In this document: piece after piece, positions 34,541 through 44,215 of the stretch
Layout: every line of letters starts with the position of its first letter
Position numbering within the stretch: position 1 is the stretch's first letter
Assembly: GCA_017450605.1 (NCBI GenBank)
Contig: JAFSTG010000039.1
Coordinates: forward strand, 1-64,000
DNA from: Paludibacteraceae bacterium
GTDB taxonomy: Bacteria; Bacteroidota; Bacteroidia; Bacteroidales; Paludibacteraceae
Reading direction: 5' to 3'
Length of the DNA stretch: 64,000 bases
The notes under the pieces: model-generated
The model's input: only the letters and a program-made list of their open reading frames with translations
Database searches by the model: none
What the model was told of the DNA's origin: nothing
Position numbers and translations under genes: made by a program

Positions 34541-37183
34541 TTACAGTGCCTGCAGACTTTCGCGAATGGCTGCAATACGACTTTCAGCGTCGCTCTGCTT
34601 CTTGCGCTCGAGTGCCACTATCTCAGGTTTAGCATTCTGCACAAAGCGCTCGTTCGACAACTTACGCATTACATTCTGTAAGAAACCTTCTTGATATTGC
34701 AACTCTGAGAGCAACTTTGCCCGCTCTGCTTCTACATCGATGAAAGCATTCAGCGGTACGGCATATTCAGTTACTCCTGCAATGAATGAAGCCGAAGTAG
34801 CCGATTTCTGACTTACTGTTTGTATAGCCGACAAGTTGCATAGTTTGCAAATAACTTGCTGTGCAGAATCAGAGAGGGGCATTTGCTGCGCTACCACTTC
34901 GAGCAATAATTGTTCTTTTTGTGCTATTGAGCGCTGTTGGCGTATATTGCGCACACCCACAACAACATCTTTTATTTGCTCCATTTGCTCGAGTGCGGAG
35001 TTGTCTGCCTGAGCGAACTCGCCAAGTGGCGACACCATAATGCTCTCGCCCTGCTTACGTTCGTAGAGGTTTTGCCATAGTTCCTCAGTAATAAAGGGCA
35101 TAAACGGATGTAGCAGTTTGAGCAGCGACTCGAAGTAAGAAAGGGTCTGCTGGTATGTTATTTGGTCGATAGGACAGCCATAAGCTGGTTTTATCATTTC
35201 CAGATACCATGCTGAGAACTCGTCCCAGAATAGTTTATATACAGCCATCAGAGCCTCTGACAAACGATACTTAGAGAACAAATCGGCGACCTCAGCAGCA
35301 GTGTCAGAGAGTTTTGAACGGAACCATTCGCATGCCAGTGCAGCAGCTGGCGATTGCTCCTGCTCTGCCACTTGCCAACCTTTAATAAGGCGGAAGCAGT
35401 TCCATATCTTGTTGTTGAAATTTCGCCCTTGCTCGCAAAGTGACTCGTCGAAGAGTATATCGTTGCCGGCAGGAGCAGAGAGCATCATACCCATACGCAC
35501 ACCATCGGCTCCGAACTTATCAATCAGCTCGAGCGGGTCGGGACTATTACCAAGCGATTTCGACATCTTACGTCCGAGTTTATCACGTACGATACCGGTG
35601 AAATACACATTCTTGAACGGCATTTTTCCCTCGTACTCGTAACCTGCCATTATCATACGGGCAACCCAGAAGAATATAATATCGGGTCCGGTAACAAGAT
35701 CGGTGGTAGGATAATAATAATCTATCTCTTTATTATGCGGGTCGAGAATACCATTGAACAACGATATAGGCCAAAGCCACGACGAGAACCACGTGTCGAG
35801 GCAGTCGGGATCTTGCCGTAAGTCAGCAATGGTAAGCTTGTTGTTGCCACTCTGCTTTTTGGCTTTTTCGAGAGCTTGTTCGGCGTTCTGAGCCACAACG
35901 AATCCTCCTTCAGGCAGATAATAGGCAGGGATACGATGTCCCCACCACAACTGACGCGATATACACCAGTCCTTAATATTCTCGAGCCAATGGCGATAGG
36001 TGTTCTTATACTTTGCAGGATAGAACATTATATCGTCGTTGATAACGGGGTCAAGAGCAATTTTAGCGAGGTGCTCCATACGAAGGAACCACTGCATCGA
36101 CAGTTTGGGTTCGATAGGTACATTAGTACGTTCTGAGAAGCCTACATTGTTAGTATAGTTCTCAGTTTTTTCAAGCAGTTGAGCTTCTGCGAGATCTTTT
36201 TCAATCTGCTTACGACAGTCGAAACGATCCATGCCCACATACAAGCCTGCAGCCTCGGAAAGCGTACCATCATCGTTGAATATATCAATCGAAGGCAAGT
36301 TATACTTCTCGCCAAGCATATAGTCGTTAACGTCGTGAGCCGGAGTAACCTTGAGGCAACCCGTTCCGAACTCAACATCAACATAGTCGTCTTCTATCAC
36401 AGGTATCTGCCTGCCAACGAGAGGTACAACAACATGTTTACCTTTCAGCCATTCATTCTTAGGGTCGTGCGGATTGATACACATTGCCGTATCACCCGTG
36501 ATGGTTTCCGGCCGAGTAGTAGCCACTATTGCATAATCGGCTCCTGTAGCGGGATTGACGCATCCATCCTCCACTACTTTATAGCGCAGGTAATATAGTT
36601 TGCCTTGGTGCTCTTTGAAAATCACCTCTTCGTCGGAGAGAGCAGTAAGCGCTTTCGGGTCCCAGTTAACCATCCTTACTCCACGATAGATAAGTCCCTT
36701 ATCAAAGAGGTTGCAGAACACGCGAATAACACTCTCGGAGCGTGTTTGGTCCATAGTAAAGCCTGTGCGATCCCAGTCGCATGATGCACCCAGACGGCGC
36801 AGTTGCTTAAGTATTATGCCTCCGTGCTCGCGTGTCCAATCCCATGCATGTTCAAGAAACTCTTCGCGTGTGAGGTCGGTCTTTTTTATTCCTTGTGCAG
36901 CCAACTTAGCGACCACCTTAGCTTCTGTAGCTATCGAGGCATGGTCGGTGCCGGGAACCCAGCACGCGTTCTTACCCATCATACGTGCACGGCGCACGAG
37001 GATATCCTGAATGGTGTTGTTGAGCATGTGCCCCATGTGGAGCACACCGGTAACGTTAGGTGGGGGAATAACTATAGTATATGGTTCGCGTTCATCAGGC
37101 TCTGAATGGAAAAACTTATTATCGAGCCAATACTGATACCATTTCGATTCAATGGCTTGAGGTGAATAAACAGAATCTAACAT
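34541..37183 (-). CDS. valS: Valyl-tRNA synthetase
   Basis: An 880-residue class I synthetase that charges tRNA-Val. The HIGH-type motif is HMGHMLNN near residue 50 within [13 protein letters not shown], the editing domain follows ([13 protein letters not shown]), and [17 protein letters not shown] is present near 530. The anticodon-binding domain and a C-terminal coiled coil ([17 protein letters not shown] onward) are complete. It starts 41 bases after the end of the BY-kinase gene on the same strand. The gap is a short TTTCTAATTTCTGATTTC repeat with no evident promoter, so readthrough from the polysaccharide operon is possible. Confidence 0.97.
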   Translation of the reverse strand: MLDSVYSPQAIESKWYQYWLDNKFFHSEPDEREPYTIVIPPPNVTGVLHMGHMLNNTIQDILVRRARMMGKNACWVPGTDHASIATEAKVVAKLAAQGIKKTDLTREEFLEHAWDWTREHGGIILKQLRRLGASCDWDRTGFTMDQTRSESVIRVFCNLFDKGLIYRGVRMVNWDPKALTALSDEEVIFKEHQGKLYYLRYKVVEDGCVNPATGADYAIVATTRPETITGDTAMCINPHDPKNEWLKGKHVVVPLVGRQIPVIEDDYVDVEFGTGCLKVTPAHDVNDYMLGEKYNLPSIDIFNDDGTLSEAAGLYVGMDRFDCRKQIEKDLAEAQLLEKTENYTNNVGFSERTNVPIEPKLSMQWFLRMEHLAKIALDPVINDDIMFYPAKYKNTYRHWLENIKDWCISRQLWWGHRIPAYYLPEGGFVVAQNAEQALEKAKKQSGNNKLTIADLRQDPDCLDTWFSSWLWPISLFNGILDPHNKEIDYYYPTTDLVTGPDIIFFWVARMIMAGYEYEGKMPFKNVYFTGIVRDKLGRKMSKSLGNSPDPLELIDKFGADGVRMGMMLSAPAGNDILFDESLCEQGRNFNNKIWNCFRLIKGWQVAEQEQSPAAALACEWFRSKLSDTAAEVADLFSKYRLSEALMAVYKLFWDEFSAWYLEMIKPAYGCPIDQITYQQTLSYFESLLKLLHPFMPFITEELWQNLYERKQGESIMVSPLGEFAQADNSALEQMEQIKDVVVGVRNIRQQRSIAQKEQLLLEVVAQQMPLSDSAQQVICKLCNLSAIQTVSQKSATSASFIAGVTEYAVPLNAFIDVEAERAKLLSELQYQEGFLQNVMRKLSNERFVQNAKPEIVALERKKQSDAESRIAAIRESLQAL

Positions 37184-37223
37184 TATTTATTATTTCTAAT
37201 TTCTGATTTCTAAATCAATTAAA

Positions 37224-39830
37224 TTACTCTTCTTCGGCGTAATAGTTGTTTTTGCCTTTTTTACGCTTGCCATATCCATAACCATAGCCGCCATAACTAT
37301 ATTTATTATAGCCGTAACGACCATAGGTGTAACCACCGCTATAGTATCCGAAACGATGTTTCGAGTCGGTAGGCATATCGGAAAGTATAAGTTTGATTTT
37401 CGTAGGATGTTCGGCATAGAGTTGGTCGAGTGTAACTTGGCAGAAACTCTTATTGGTCTGCATGCAACGGATAACATACAAAGTGAGGTCGGTCTGCTCG
37501 ATAAGAGAAGAAGCATCCGGCACTTGTCCGATAGGCGATGAGTCGAGAACAATGATATCATACTTCTGCTTAAGTGTAGATATCAAATCAGATAGTTTTT
37601 CTGAACTTATCAATTCTCCCGGATTAGGCGGCACGGTACCGGCACGAATGACATCGAACTTAAACGGAGTATCTTTAATCAGTATATCATCGAGTGTGCA
37701 ATCACCAATCAGGTAGTTAGTAACACCCATCCCGTTATCCAAACCGAGTTTCTCGTGCACATTAGGTTTGCGGATATCAAGGTCAACGAGCACTACCGAG
37801 CGCCCCATCATAGCATACAGCGAAGCGAGATTTGACGATAGGAATGTCTTACCATCGCCCGACTGAGTGGATGTAATAGTGATAGATATATTTTTCTTTC
37901 GCTGAACAATAAATTCTATTCGTGAGCGCACCGAACGTAGCATTTCTGAGTACGACGAACGCGGAGCAGCCTGCACTAAGGTCGGGTTCTGCGATTTGGC
38001 ATGACGTAATGTACCAATAAGCGGGAAACGACTTATTGTAGCTGCCTCTTTGGGATTGCGAATACGGTTTTGCAGAATCTCGAAGAGGATCACTAAGATA
38101 AGTGGAATAAGTAGTCCGAATATGAGGTAGCGCGTCGTAGTGTTGCGCTTCGACGAAGAGTTGGTAACATATAGCACACGAGCTTTGTCAAGAATATCGT
38201 TATCCGGCGTATTACTTGCTTTCTGAATTTCAGCCTCAGCACGTTTCTGCAAGAAGAAAGTATAATAGTTGTCGTCGATACGATAAGCACGTTCAAGCGA
38301 CACCATTTCCAACTCCTTCTCCGGAAGACGCTGAATAGCACTCTCAACATCGCTTGAACGGTTTTTGAGGTCTTGCTTTTCTATCTCAAGCGAAGCACGC
38401 ATCGACTTTATCACCTCGTTGATAGCCGACTTAACGTTGTTGATATCGTTGGTATATTTCGAATAATACACGTTTTTCTCTGAGAGTTCAGCACGCTGCA
38501 ATTGCAAGTCGTTGAGTTGCTGCACAAGAGAAGTGAGCATTGGCTCGTTCAGACTGAGCGACGAGGGAGCGAGAATCGTCTCGTTGTCCATATTCCGCTG
38601 AAGGTAATTAGCCAAATAGTCGAGATACGTCTCCTTAAGTCGCAAGTTCATACCCTGACCATCGTACGACTCCATACGCGATATAAGGGTAGAAGCATAG
38701 GAAGACACATCAATAAACCTGTTTTTCTGACGGAAATCGGTCATTGCACCCTCGCTTACAGTAAGCGACTCTTGCAGTACCTCGAGTTGCTGATTGATAA
38801 ACTTAATAGAGTTTTCAGCTACAGCATTCTTACGTTCTACGTTTTGCAATAGGAATATCTCGCATAGTTTATTTATGAAATCGCAGTCGCGCTGAGGCAC
38901 ATCAGAAACAAGCGAGAGTTGCAGCACCGACGAGCCTTGGCTGACAAAGCCCAACTGAAGACGCGACATAAACTCTGAGACAAGCGAAGCATGGTCGCGC
39001 AATCGGAAATAGAACTTGCCTGAGCGCAGGAACTCGGTAGGCCATATCGTAGCATCGAAATACCTACATGAAATAGGTCGTCCGTACTCACCCTCAACAA
39101 GAAATTTATCTTCGTCGGAACCGGTTGTAATCTCGTATGTCCCATCGGCATGCAATTCTATCTCGAAGAGAATACCATAAGCGAATGAACTGACTTGCGT
39201 TGTCTCTACCTCAAAAGGTGTTTGATTATAAATATTGCGAGTTTTGAAACGCCCTTGCGTAATGTAATCGACTTGCAGAAACGGCAGAGAATCAACAACA
39301 CGCGACATCAGGTCGTAAGATGAGAGCATTATCATCTGGTTATTGACGTTCTTATAACCTGCATCTACGCCAAAGCCCATCATAAGCGATGATGTACCAT
39401 ATCCGCTATATTCTTTAATTATTATCGTACCTGCCGACATATACTGAGAGATAATCTTCCGGTTTTGCACAAAGGCGAAAGTGAAGGCAATAGCCACACC
39501 CAATACAAACAGATACCAATAGTTGAGTATGCGGAGCAACCAATCGAGTATATTGAACGAGCCTACTTCGTCGTCGGCCTGTTGCTGCTGCTGAGAATTA
39601 CCATAAGGATTACTCCCGTAAGCATTACCATAAGCATTATTACCATAGGCATTATTGCCATAAGCATTGCCATAAGGTGAACCATAAGGACTACCATAGG
39701 GCGAACCATAAGGACTACCATAAGGGCTACCATAGGGCGAACCATAAGGACTGCCATAAGGTGAACCATAAGGACTGCCATAAGGATTACCGTAAGGATT
39801 GTTTCCGTATGGATTGTTTTCTTCTGCCAT
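37224..39830 (-). CDS. Polysaccharide co-polymerase / BY-type tyrosine kinase (Wzc-like)
   Basis: An 868-residue inner membrane protein that controls exopolysaccharide chain length and export. After an unusual N-terminal tract of PYGS/NAYG repeats (about residues 5-80) comes a first membrane helix (WYLFVLGVAIAFTFAFV), a periplasmic Wzz-type coiled-coil region to about 580, a second helix (YLIFGLLIPLILVILFEI), and a cytoplasmic kinase with Walker A STQSGDGKT, Walker A' VVLVDLDIRKP and Walker B DIIVLDSSP. The last 40 residues are a tyrosine cluster with 13 Tyr and a basic patch, the site of trans-autophosphorylation. It is the third gene after two Wza-like export proteins. Confidence 0.93.
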   Translation of the reverse strand: MAEENNPYGNNPYGNPYGSPYGSPYGSPYGSPYGSPYGSPYGSPYGSPYGSPYGNAYGNNAYGNNAYGNAYGSNPYGNSQQQQQADDEVGSFNILDWLLRILNYWYLFVLGVAIAFTFAFVQNRKIISQYMSAGTIIIKEYSGYGTSSLMMGFGVDAGYKNVNNQMIMLSSYDLMSRVVDSLPFLQVDYITQGRFKTRNIYNQTPFEVETTQVSSFAYGILFEIELHADGTYEITTGSDEDKFLVEGEYGRPISCRYFDATIWPTEFLRSGKFYFRLRDHASLVSEFMSRLQLGFVSQGSSVLQLSLVSDVPQRDCDFINKLCEIFLLQNVERKNAVAENSIKFINQQLEVLQESLTVSEGAMTDFRQKNRFIDVSSYASTLISRMESYDGQGMNLRLKETYLDYLANYLQRNMDNETILAPSSLSLNEPMLTSLVQQLNDLQLQRAELSEKNVYYSKYTNDINNVKSAINEVIKSMRASLEIEKQDLKNRSSDVESAIQRLPEKELEMVSLERAYRIDDNYYTFFLQKRAEAEIQKASNTPDNDILDKARVLYVTNSSSKRNTTTRYLIFGLLIPLILVILFEILQNRIRNPKEAATISRFPLIGTLRHAKSQNPTLVQAAPRSSYSEMLRSVRSRIEFIVQRKKNISITITSTQSGDGKTFLSSNLASLYAMMGRSVVLVDLDIRKPNVHEKLGLDNGMGVTNYLIGDCTLDDILIKDTPFKFDVIRAGTVPPNPGELISSEKLSDLISTLKQKYDIIVLDSSPIGQVPDASSLIEQTDLTLYVIRCMQTNKSFCQVTLDQLYAEHPTKIKLILSDMPTDSKHRFGYYSGGYTYGRYGYNKYSYGGYGYGYGKRKKGKNNYYAEEE
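39604..39815 (-). repeat. Tandem 12-bp repeats coding PYGS/NAYG in the kinase N-terminus
   Basis: The first 80 codons of the kinase gene contain about nine consecutive copies of a 12-bp unit coding SPYG, flanked by NPYG and NAYG variants. Neighbouring units are near identical at DNA level (CCATAGGGCGAA, CCATAAGGACTA types), so copy number can change by slippage. Confidence 0.88.
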
Positions 39831-39836
39831 ACTCTA

Positions 39837-40595
39837 TTATTTTCTAATAAAAGATTCAGTATAATTAAGTACACTTACAAGTAGTGCAACCGATGAAGTT
39901 ACAAGTCCTACAAATGCGCTATACGATGCCACCTTGTAGAAACTGCCTTTCGAGCGTGCCACATAGATAACGTCGTTAGGATAAATATAATAAAATTCGG
40001 AATTTATTATGGTGTTGGTTCGAATATCGAACTCGAGCACTTTAGGTTCTTGGTTGTCTTGCGGGCGAATGATTCTCACATGCCGACGGTCGCCTTGCTG
40101 GAAGAGGTCGCCCGTCATTGCTAATGCCTGATATATAGTCAGACGATCTTTATATATATCATATTGCCCCGAACTTGCATCCCCTATCACTGTGAAAGTT
40201 TTGTTAGCAAGCGCCAACTTGACTTCTGCATCGGGAATTATCTCTCGGAAAGCAGCCTGAATAGTATCCTCAGCCTGATCTATTGTAAGGCCAAGAACAT
40301 GAATAGGCTTGAGGAATGGCAGTTCGACTGTTCCATCAGGATAGATACGATAGTAGCTGGCATTATTTGAAGTAGTAACATTGTTGCCTTGCATCATCTT
40401 CGAAATGGTCTCGTCCATTGTTATAAGACGATATACCAACTCATCGTTCAGACGCAGTCGATACTCGCTATAATCGGCAGGTTCGTACTGAGGAAGGTCG
40501 TCGCGTTCTTGCAACAAACCTACAGCACGATGAGAGTAGCACGAACTAAACAGAAGTGCAACCAACAGGAATAATATGTGCTTTATAGTTTTCAT
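39837..40595 (-). CDS. Wza-like polysaccharide export lipoprotein (second)
   Basis: A 252-residue lipoprotein (lipobox LFSSCYSH) with the Poly_export domain (LNDELVYRLITMDETISKM) and a SLBB beta-grasp segment (VTVIGDASSGQYDIYKDRLTIYQALAMTGD). The C-terminus is hydrophobic (FVGLVTSSVALLVSVLNY) and could be the outer membrane helix of the translocon. It starts within the stop codon of the previous export gene (ATGA) and ends six bases before the kinase gene, so the three are one operon. Confidence 0.9.
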   Translation of the reverse strand: MKTIKHILFLLVALLFSSCYSHRAVGLLQERDDLPQYEPADYSEYRLRLNDELVYRLITMDETISKMMQGNNVTTSNNASYYRIYPDGTVELPFLKPIHVLGLTIDQAEDTIQAAFREIIPDAEVKLALANKTFTVIGDASSGQYDIYKDRLTIYQALAMTGDLFQQGDRRHVRIIRPQDNQEPKVLEFDIRTNTIINSEFYYIYPNDVIYVARSKGSFYKVASYSAFVGLVTSSVALLVSVLNYTESFIRK

Positions 40596-41488
40596 TGCGT
40601 TACTGCCGACGTTGATGAAGTTGACTGATTTTTATTTCTTTCAATCGGTTGAATAATAAAGCGGTCAACCAAAGTATAGATAAACACACCAAACGAGATT
40701 GTAGTAGTTACAACCGAAATTGCTGCAGATGCTGAGTTGATACCAAATGCTTCGCCCTTCATCTTTCTTATATATATCACATCGTTAGGTTCAACATAAT
40801 AGAACTCAGAGTTAACAATATCTTTTGAGCGCACATCGAAAGTTCTAACCGATGTTGAATCACCTATCTGACGCACTATTTTCACCTTACTACGATCTCC
40901 GAAGTCGGCTATATCGCCAAACAGTGCTATCGCCTCGAAAATAGTGGTTTTTTCTTTCTGAATGGGGAAACGCCCCGAAGAATTAGCACCAATCACCGAG
41001 AAAAAGCGCTGAACCACCTGTATGTCAACCGAAAGGTTAGGCATTTCTCCACGCTGGACAATCATAGTTGAGAGCATTTGCTCCAACTTGTGCTTTAGTT
41101 CGCGTGTGGTTAGACCTACAACTTCCACCTTGCCGAGTGTGGGGAATTTTATAAAGCCGCCGTCGTCAACAAGATATGTATAGAGTTCTGACACACTTCC
41201 GTTGTTTGTTCCTCTTGCTATCTGCCTAACGTTCTGAGAATTCTGCCCGCCATTGAACAAAGCGGTCATCTTTTGGTCGAGAGTATAAACCTGAATATAT
41301 AGCCGGTCGTGAACTCGAATGGTATATTCCTCGTAAGAGAGGGTGTCGGTATAGGCAGGGATATCGTCGCTCGGGGGCTGAAAATAATTGACTTTGCGAG
41401 AGGTTACACACGACGAGAGCATGTTGCTTGCAAATGCAAACAAGCATACGTAGAACAAATATTTAAGCCGTGTTTGATGTTTGGTCAT
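40592..41488 (-). CDS. Wza-like polysaccharide export lipoprotein (first)
   Basis: A 298-residue lipoprotein with lipobox NMLSSCVTS, a Poly_export domain (VHDRLYIQVYTLDQKMTALF) and a SLBB motif (FSVIGANSSGRFPIQKEKTTIFEAIALFGD). It ends with a hydrophobic segment. The start at 41488 is chosen because the promoter at 41548-41579 lies within the longer frame that begins at 41599. It resembles the second export gene in layout and the pair probably arose by duplication; two such proteins may form a mixed or two-stage export pore. Confidence 0.9.
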   Translation of the reverse strand: MTKHQTRLKYLFYVCLFAFASNMLSSCVTSRKVNYFQPPSDDIPAYTDTLSYEEYTIRVHDRLYIQVYTLDQKMTALFNGGQNSQNVRQIARGTNNGSVSELYTYLVDDGGFIKFPTLGKVEVVGLTTRELKHKLEQMLSTMIVQRGEMPNLSVDIQVVQRFFSVIGANSSGRFPIQKEKTTIFEAIALFGDIADFGDRSKVKIVRQIGDSTSVRTFDVRSKDIVNSEFYYVEPNDVIYIRKMKGEAFGINSASAAISVVTTTISFGVFIYTLVDRFIIQPIERNKNQSTSSTSAVTQ

Positions 41489-41547
41489 ACCTAAACCTTT
41501 CGAACAATATGTAGCGTATAAAAAAATCTTTGCCACACAAAGCGCGG

Positions 41548-41579
41548 CAAAGATACACATTTTTTTTAAGAGAAACAAA
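41548..41579 (-). promoter_or_regulatory. Promoter of the polysaccharide export operon
   Basis: TTTG (41576-41579), 20 bases and TATCTTTG (41548-41555) on the minus strand match exactly. It lies downstream of the small-RNA terminator at 41666, so the operon can be read independently of that RNA. Confidence 0.82.
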
Positions 41580-41665
41580 TAGATTGCAATAATATTCAAA
41601 GAAGAGCACTACAAACGGGCATATTTTCGCTACAAAAACAATTTTTTCTATTCTTTACTGCGCAC

Positions 41666-41838
41666 AAAAAGGCTGTCTGCAAGAATATCGATCACAACAA
41701 CACCAAAACAATCAACATCTTTAAGCAAACAGCCCTATAGAATCCCCAATCTGTAGTGGAATTTGCCTGCAAAGTTCGATATAATCGAAGTTTGCCAATC
41801 ATAGCTCATGTGATAAGAGCTAATTCTCAGTAAATTCC
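41666..41838 (-). ncRNA. Candidate structured small RNA with own promoter and terminator
   Basis: On the minus strand, ATTG-N19-TAACTTTG (41843-41873) is followed by a stretch that folds well. GGAATTT near the 5' end pairs with AAATTCC 70 bases on. Within that are a TAGCTC/GAGCTA hairpin and a long GCAAACTTCGAT/ATCGAACTTTGC hairpin with one C-C mismatch. A terminator stem GGCTGTTTGC/GCAGACAGCC, extended inside by ATGTTGAT/ATCGATAT, ends in five T at 41666-41670. The length is about 170 nt. It could be a free RNA or the attenuated leader of the export operon. It does not match 6S, tmRNA, RNase P or the TPP riboswitch as I know them. The rest of the 41489-41945 gap holds only the operon promoter and AT-rich sequence. 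Confidence 0.6.
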
Positions 41839-41842
41839 GCCG

Positions 41843-41873
41843 CAAAGTTAGATATTTTTTTTTAACACACAAT
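41843..41873 (-). promoter_or_regulatory. Promoter of the candidate small RNA
   Basis: ATTG (41870-41873), 19 bases and TAACTTTG (41843-41850) on the minus strand; the -7 box is perfect, the -33 box differs at one base. It sits about 75 bases past the iorB stop. Confidence 0.6.
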
Positions 41874-41945
41874 AAAAAAAGGTAAAAAATAAGAAAAAAA
41901 GTATTTTTTTACAAAAAGGCCCCTTTTTTAGCTAAAAGTCTCTGA

Positions 41946-42524
41946 TTATTTGACGCTATTAGCATACCCTGCTTCAACTGCTGCAAGGTTTTTGCCAACC
42001 ACATCATCTCCTTTTTTTGCAAACACACGTTTGACGCCATCGATTACCTTCTGATAATCGATTCCGAGCATAGGTATTGCAGCACCAAGCAGCACCATAT
42101 TGGCTGCTTGCGCAGGCGCTCCTGCTTGCTTTGCCAAAGCTTCAACGTCGAGCAGCACATGATGTGGATATGCTTTGATATGCTCAAGCAACTGCTCGAG
42201 TGGAGGATAGTTAGGAATATTCACAAAGGGGACAGATGAAGTAACAATCCAGCCATCGGTTTTTAGATAAGGGACATATCGAAGTGCTTCCATCGGCTCG
42301 AGCGAAATGATAATATCAGCTCCACCGCGAGCAATAAGGTCGCTATTAATAGGTTCCGACGACAGGCGAAGATTACTCTGTACATCGCCGCCACGCTGCG
42401 ACATGCCATGTACTTCAGCTTGCTTGAGGTATAATCCTTCGTGGAGAGCTGCTTCTCCTATTACGGTGGCGATGGAAAGTATGCCTTGACCTCCTACGCC
42501 TGCAAGTATGATATCTTTTTTCAT
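41946..42524 (-). CDS. iorB: Indolepyruvate oxidoreductase beta subunit
   Basis: A 192-residue protein of the pyruvate/ketoisovalerate oxidoreductase gamma-domain family. The start MKKDIILAGVGGQGILSIATVIG and AEVHGMSQRGGDVQSNLR are the hallmark blocks. With IorA it oxidises aryl pyruvates from aromatic amino acids to aryl acetyl-CoA, or works in reverse. The start at 42524 places the nucleotide loop at the N-terminus; a longer frame from 42602 overlaps iorA and is less likely. Last gene of the nadE-to-iorB operon. Confidence 0.93.
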   Translation of the reverse strand: MKKDIILAGVGGQGILSIATVIGEAALHEGLYLKQAEVHGMSQRGGDVQSNLRLSSEPINSDLIARGGADIIISLEPMEALRYVPYLKTDGWIVTSSVPFVNIPNYPPLEQLLEHIKAYPHHVLLDVEALAKQAGAPAQAANMVLLGAAIPMLGIDYQKVIDGVKRVFAKKGDDVVGKNLAAVEAGYANSVK

Positions 42525-42556
42525 GATTTTAGTAAATGTTAGTAAGTAGATGTTGG

Positions 42557-44173
42557 TTATTTCTTTTGTGCTTTCAGGTGGCGTTTGAGTGTTTGGATAC
42601 ATTCGCGGCGTGCTATCACCACACTTACTCCGTTGTAATTTATTTCTTCGCGGAGTACCTGTTTTATCTCTTCCATATTCTTAGGAAGCGGCACAACCAC
42701 TCTTACATGCTCTTTTTCCACTCCTACTCCATAGCATATCTGCTCGAGTCGCCCTGTTCCGGCAGAGTCTTGTCCGCCTGTCATACCGGTTGTCAGATTA
42801 TCGGATATGAGAATAACAACATTCGAATTAGAATTAACACAGTCTAAGAGTCCTGTTATACCAGAATGTGTAAAGGTAGAGTCGCCTATCACCGCTATAG
42901 CGGGGAATTGTCCGGCATCGGCAGCACCCTTAGCCATTGTTACTGAAGCTCCCATTTCAACACACGAATGGAGAGCATGGAAAGGCGATAGTGCTCCTAA
43001 CGTATAGCATCCTATATCGCCAAAGATTCGCGAATTATCGTATTCACGAGCCACCTCGTTGAGAGCAGCATACATATCGCGATGACCGCAGCCTTGGCAA
43101 AGAGCGGGTGGACGTGCTACCACCATATCATCGGCAGGTTTCTGAGTTAACGGTTCAAGTCCTAATGCATGGCGGACACTATCCGGCGACAACTCACCCA
43201 TACGAGGCAGACAACCGGTCAGACGACCATCCACCTTAACCGACGACGGCACTAAGCCATGCATCAACTCTTCAACCACCGGTTGCCCTTCCTCAACCAC
43301 TATAACACGCTCTGCTCCATCGGATACTGCCTTCTGTATCAGTCCCACAGGCAAAGGATATTGCGCCACCTTGATAAGACTCCATCCGAGTTTTTCGAAG
43401 TTATTTTCCTTAACATAATTGACACCTATACCACAAGCCACAACTAATGTCTTAGGATTATCACCTCTAATATAAGAGTTGAACCGCGACTGCTCCGAGA
43501 GAGTAAGAAAGTCGGTTTGCGCTTCAACCAGTTCGGCATAATTACGTTTTGCAAATGCCGGCAGAAGAATAAAATGCTTCACATCCTTAGGATACGATAT
43601 AGATTTCTGCTCTTGTTTCTGAGCAACAGTCTCTACAACGGCACGCGAATGCGCCATTCTTGTTGTTATACGAAGAAGAATAGGGGTGTGTTGATTTTCA
43701 GACAGTTCGAATGCCGCAGCCATCATATCATAAGCCTCTTGCTGATTTGATGGTTCAAAAGTCGGTATCATGGCAAACTTGCCATAGAAACGCGAGTCTT
43801 GTTCGTTTTGCGAGGAGTGCATTGAAGGGTCGTCGGCAGCCACTACTATCAGACCTCCGTTCACGCCGGTGATAGCAGCGTTCATGAAAGCGTCAGCACA
43901 CACATTCATACCCACATGTTTCATACATACTATTGCGCGCTTACCCATATACGACATACCCAATGCAGCTTCCATAGCCGTCTTTTCGTTAGTTGCCCAA
44001 CGGCAGAAAACAGGCGACTGAGTATCACCTGATTTTAACTTTTTGGCTTCTACCGACTGTATGTATTCGCAGATTTCGGTAGAAGGAGTGCCGGGATAGG
44101 CATACACACCCGACAAACCGGCATCAAGAGCACCCTGAGCGATTGCCTCATCGCCTAAAAGTAAGTGTTTCAT
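42557..44173 (-). CDS. iorA: Indolepyruvate oxidoreductase alpha subunit
   Basis: A 538-residue thiamine-diphosphate enzyme. The N-terminal pyrimidine-binding domain has AYPGTPSTEICEY (25-37) and RWATNEKTAMEAALG. The C-terminal diphosphate domain has CQGCGHRDMY and FGDIGCYTLG, then VIGDSTFTHSGITGL. The classical archaeal subunit ends in a domain with two 4Fe-4S clusters; here the protein stops at ARRECIQTLKRHLKAQKK, directly before that point, so electrons must leave by another route or by a separate ferredoxin. IorB follows after 32 bases. Confidence 0.93.
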   Translation of the reverse strand: MKHLLLGDEAIAQGALDAGLSGVYAYPGTPSTEICEYIQSVEAKKLKSGDTQSPVFCRWATNEKTAMEAALGMSYMGKRAIVCMKHVGMNVCADAFMNAAITGVNGGLIVVAADDPSMHSSQNEQDSRFYGKFAMIPTFEPSNQQEAYDMMAAAFELSENQHTPILLRITTRMAHSRAVVETVAQKQEQKSISYPKDVKHFILLPAFAKRNYAELVEAQTDFLTLSEQSRFNSYIRGDNPKTLVVACGIGVNYVKENNFEKLGWSLIKVAQYPLPVGLIQKAVSDGAERVIVVEEGQPVVEELMHGLVPSSVKVDGRLTGCLPRMGELSPDSVRHALGLEPLTQKPADDMVVARPPALCQGCGHRDMYAALNEVAREYDNSRIFGDIGCYTLGALSPFHALHSCVEMGASVTMAKGAADAGQFPAIAVIGDSTFTHSGITGLLDCVNSNSNVVILISDNLTTGMTGGQDSAGTGRLEQICYGVGVEKEHVRVVVPLPKNMEEIKQVLREEINYNGVSVVIARRECIQTLKRHLKAQKK

Positions 44174-44215
44174 GGTTTCTAAGTTTTTTAAGTGAATGTA
44201 TATATTGAATGTTTG

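Noticed and set aside
34398..34694. Plus-strand frames after rpsA over the terminator
   Set aside because: They run through the terminator hairpin and into the end of valS, with no domain signal.
39604..39815. 12-bp repeats in the kinase gene as a CRISPR or an origin iteron array
   Set aside because: They are in frame and encode PYGS/NAYG residues of the kinase, so they are coding repeats.
41489..41599. Longer first export protein from 41599
   Set aside because: The promoter at 41548-41579 lies within it, and the lipobox is at the right distance only from 41488.
41815..41838. CUGAGA in the candidate small RNA as a TPP riboswitch
   Set aside because: The other TPP motifs (ACCUGAU and GGAUAAUGCC-like parts) are absent, and the neighbouring genes are not thiamine genes.
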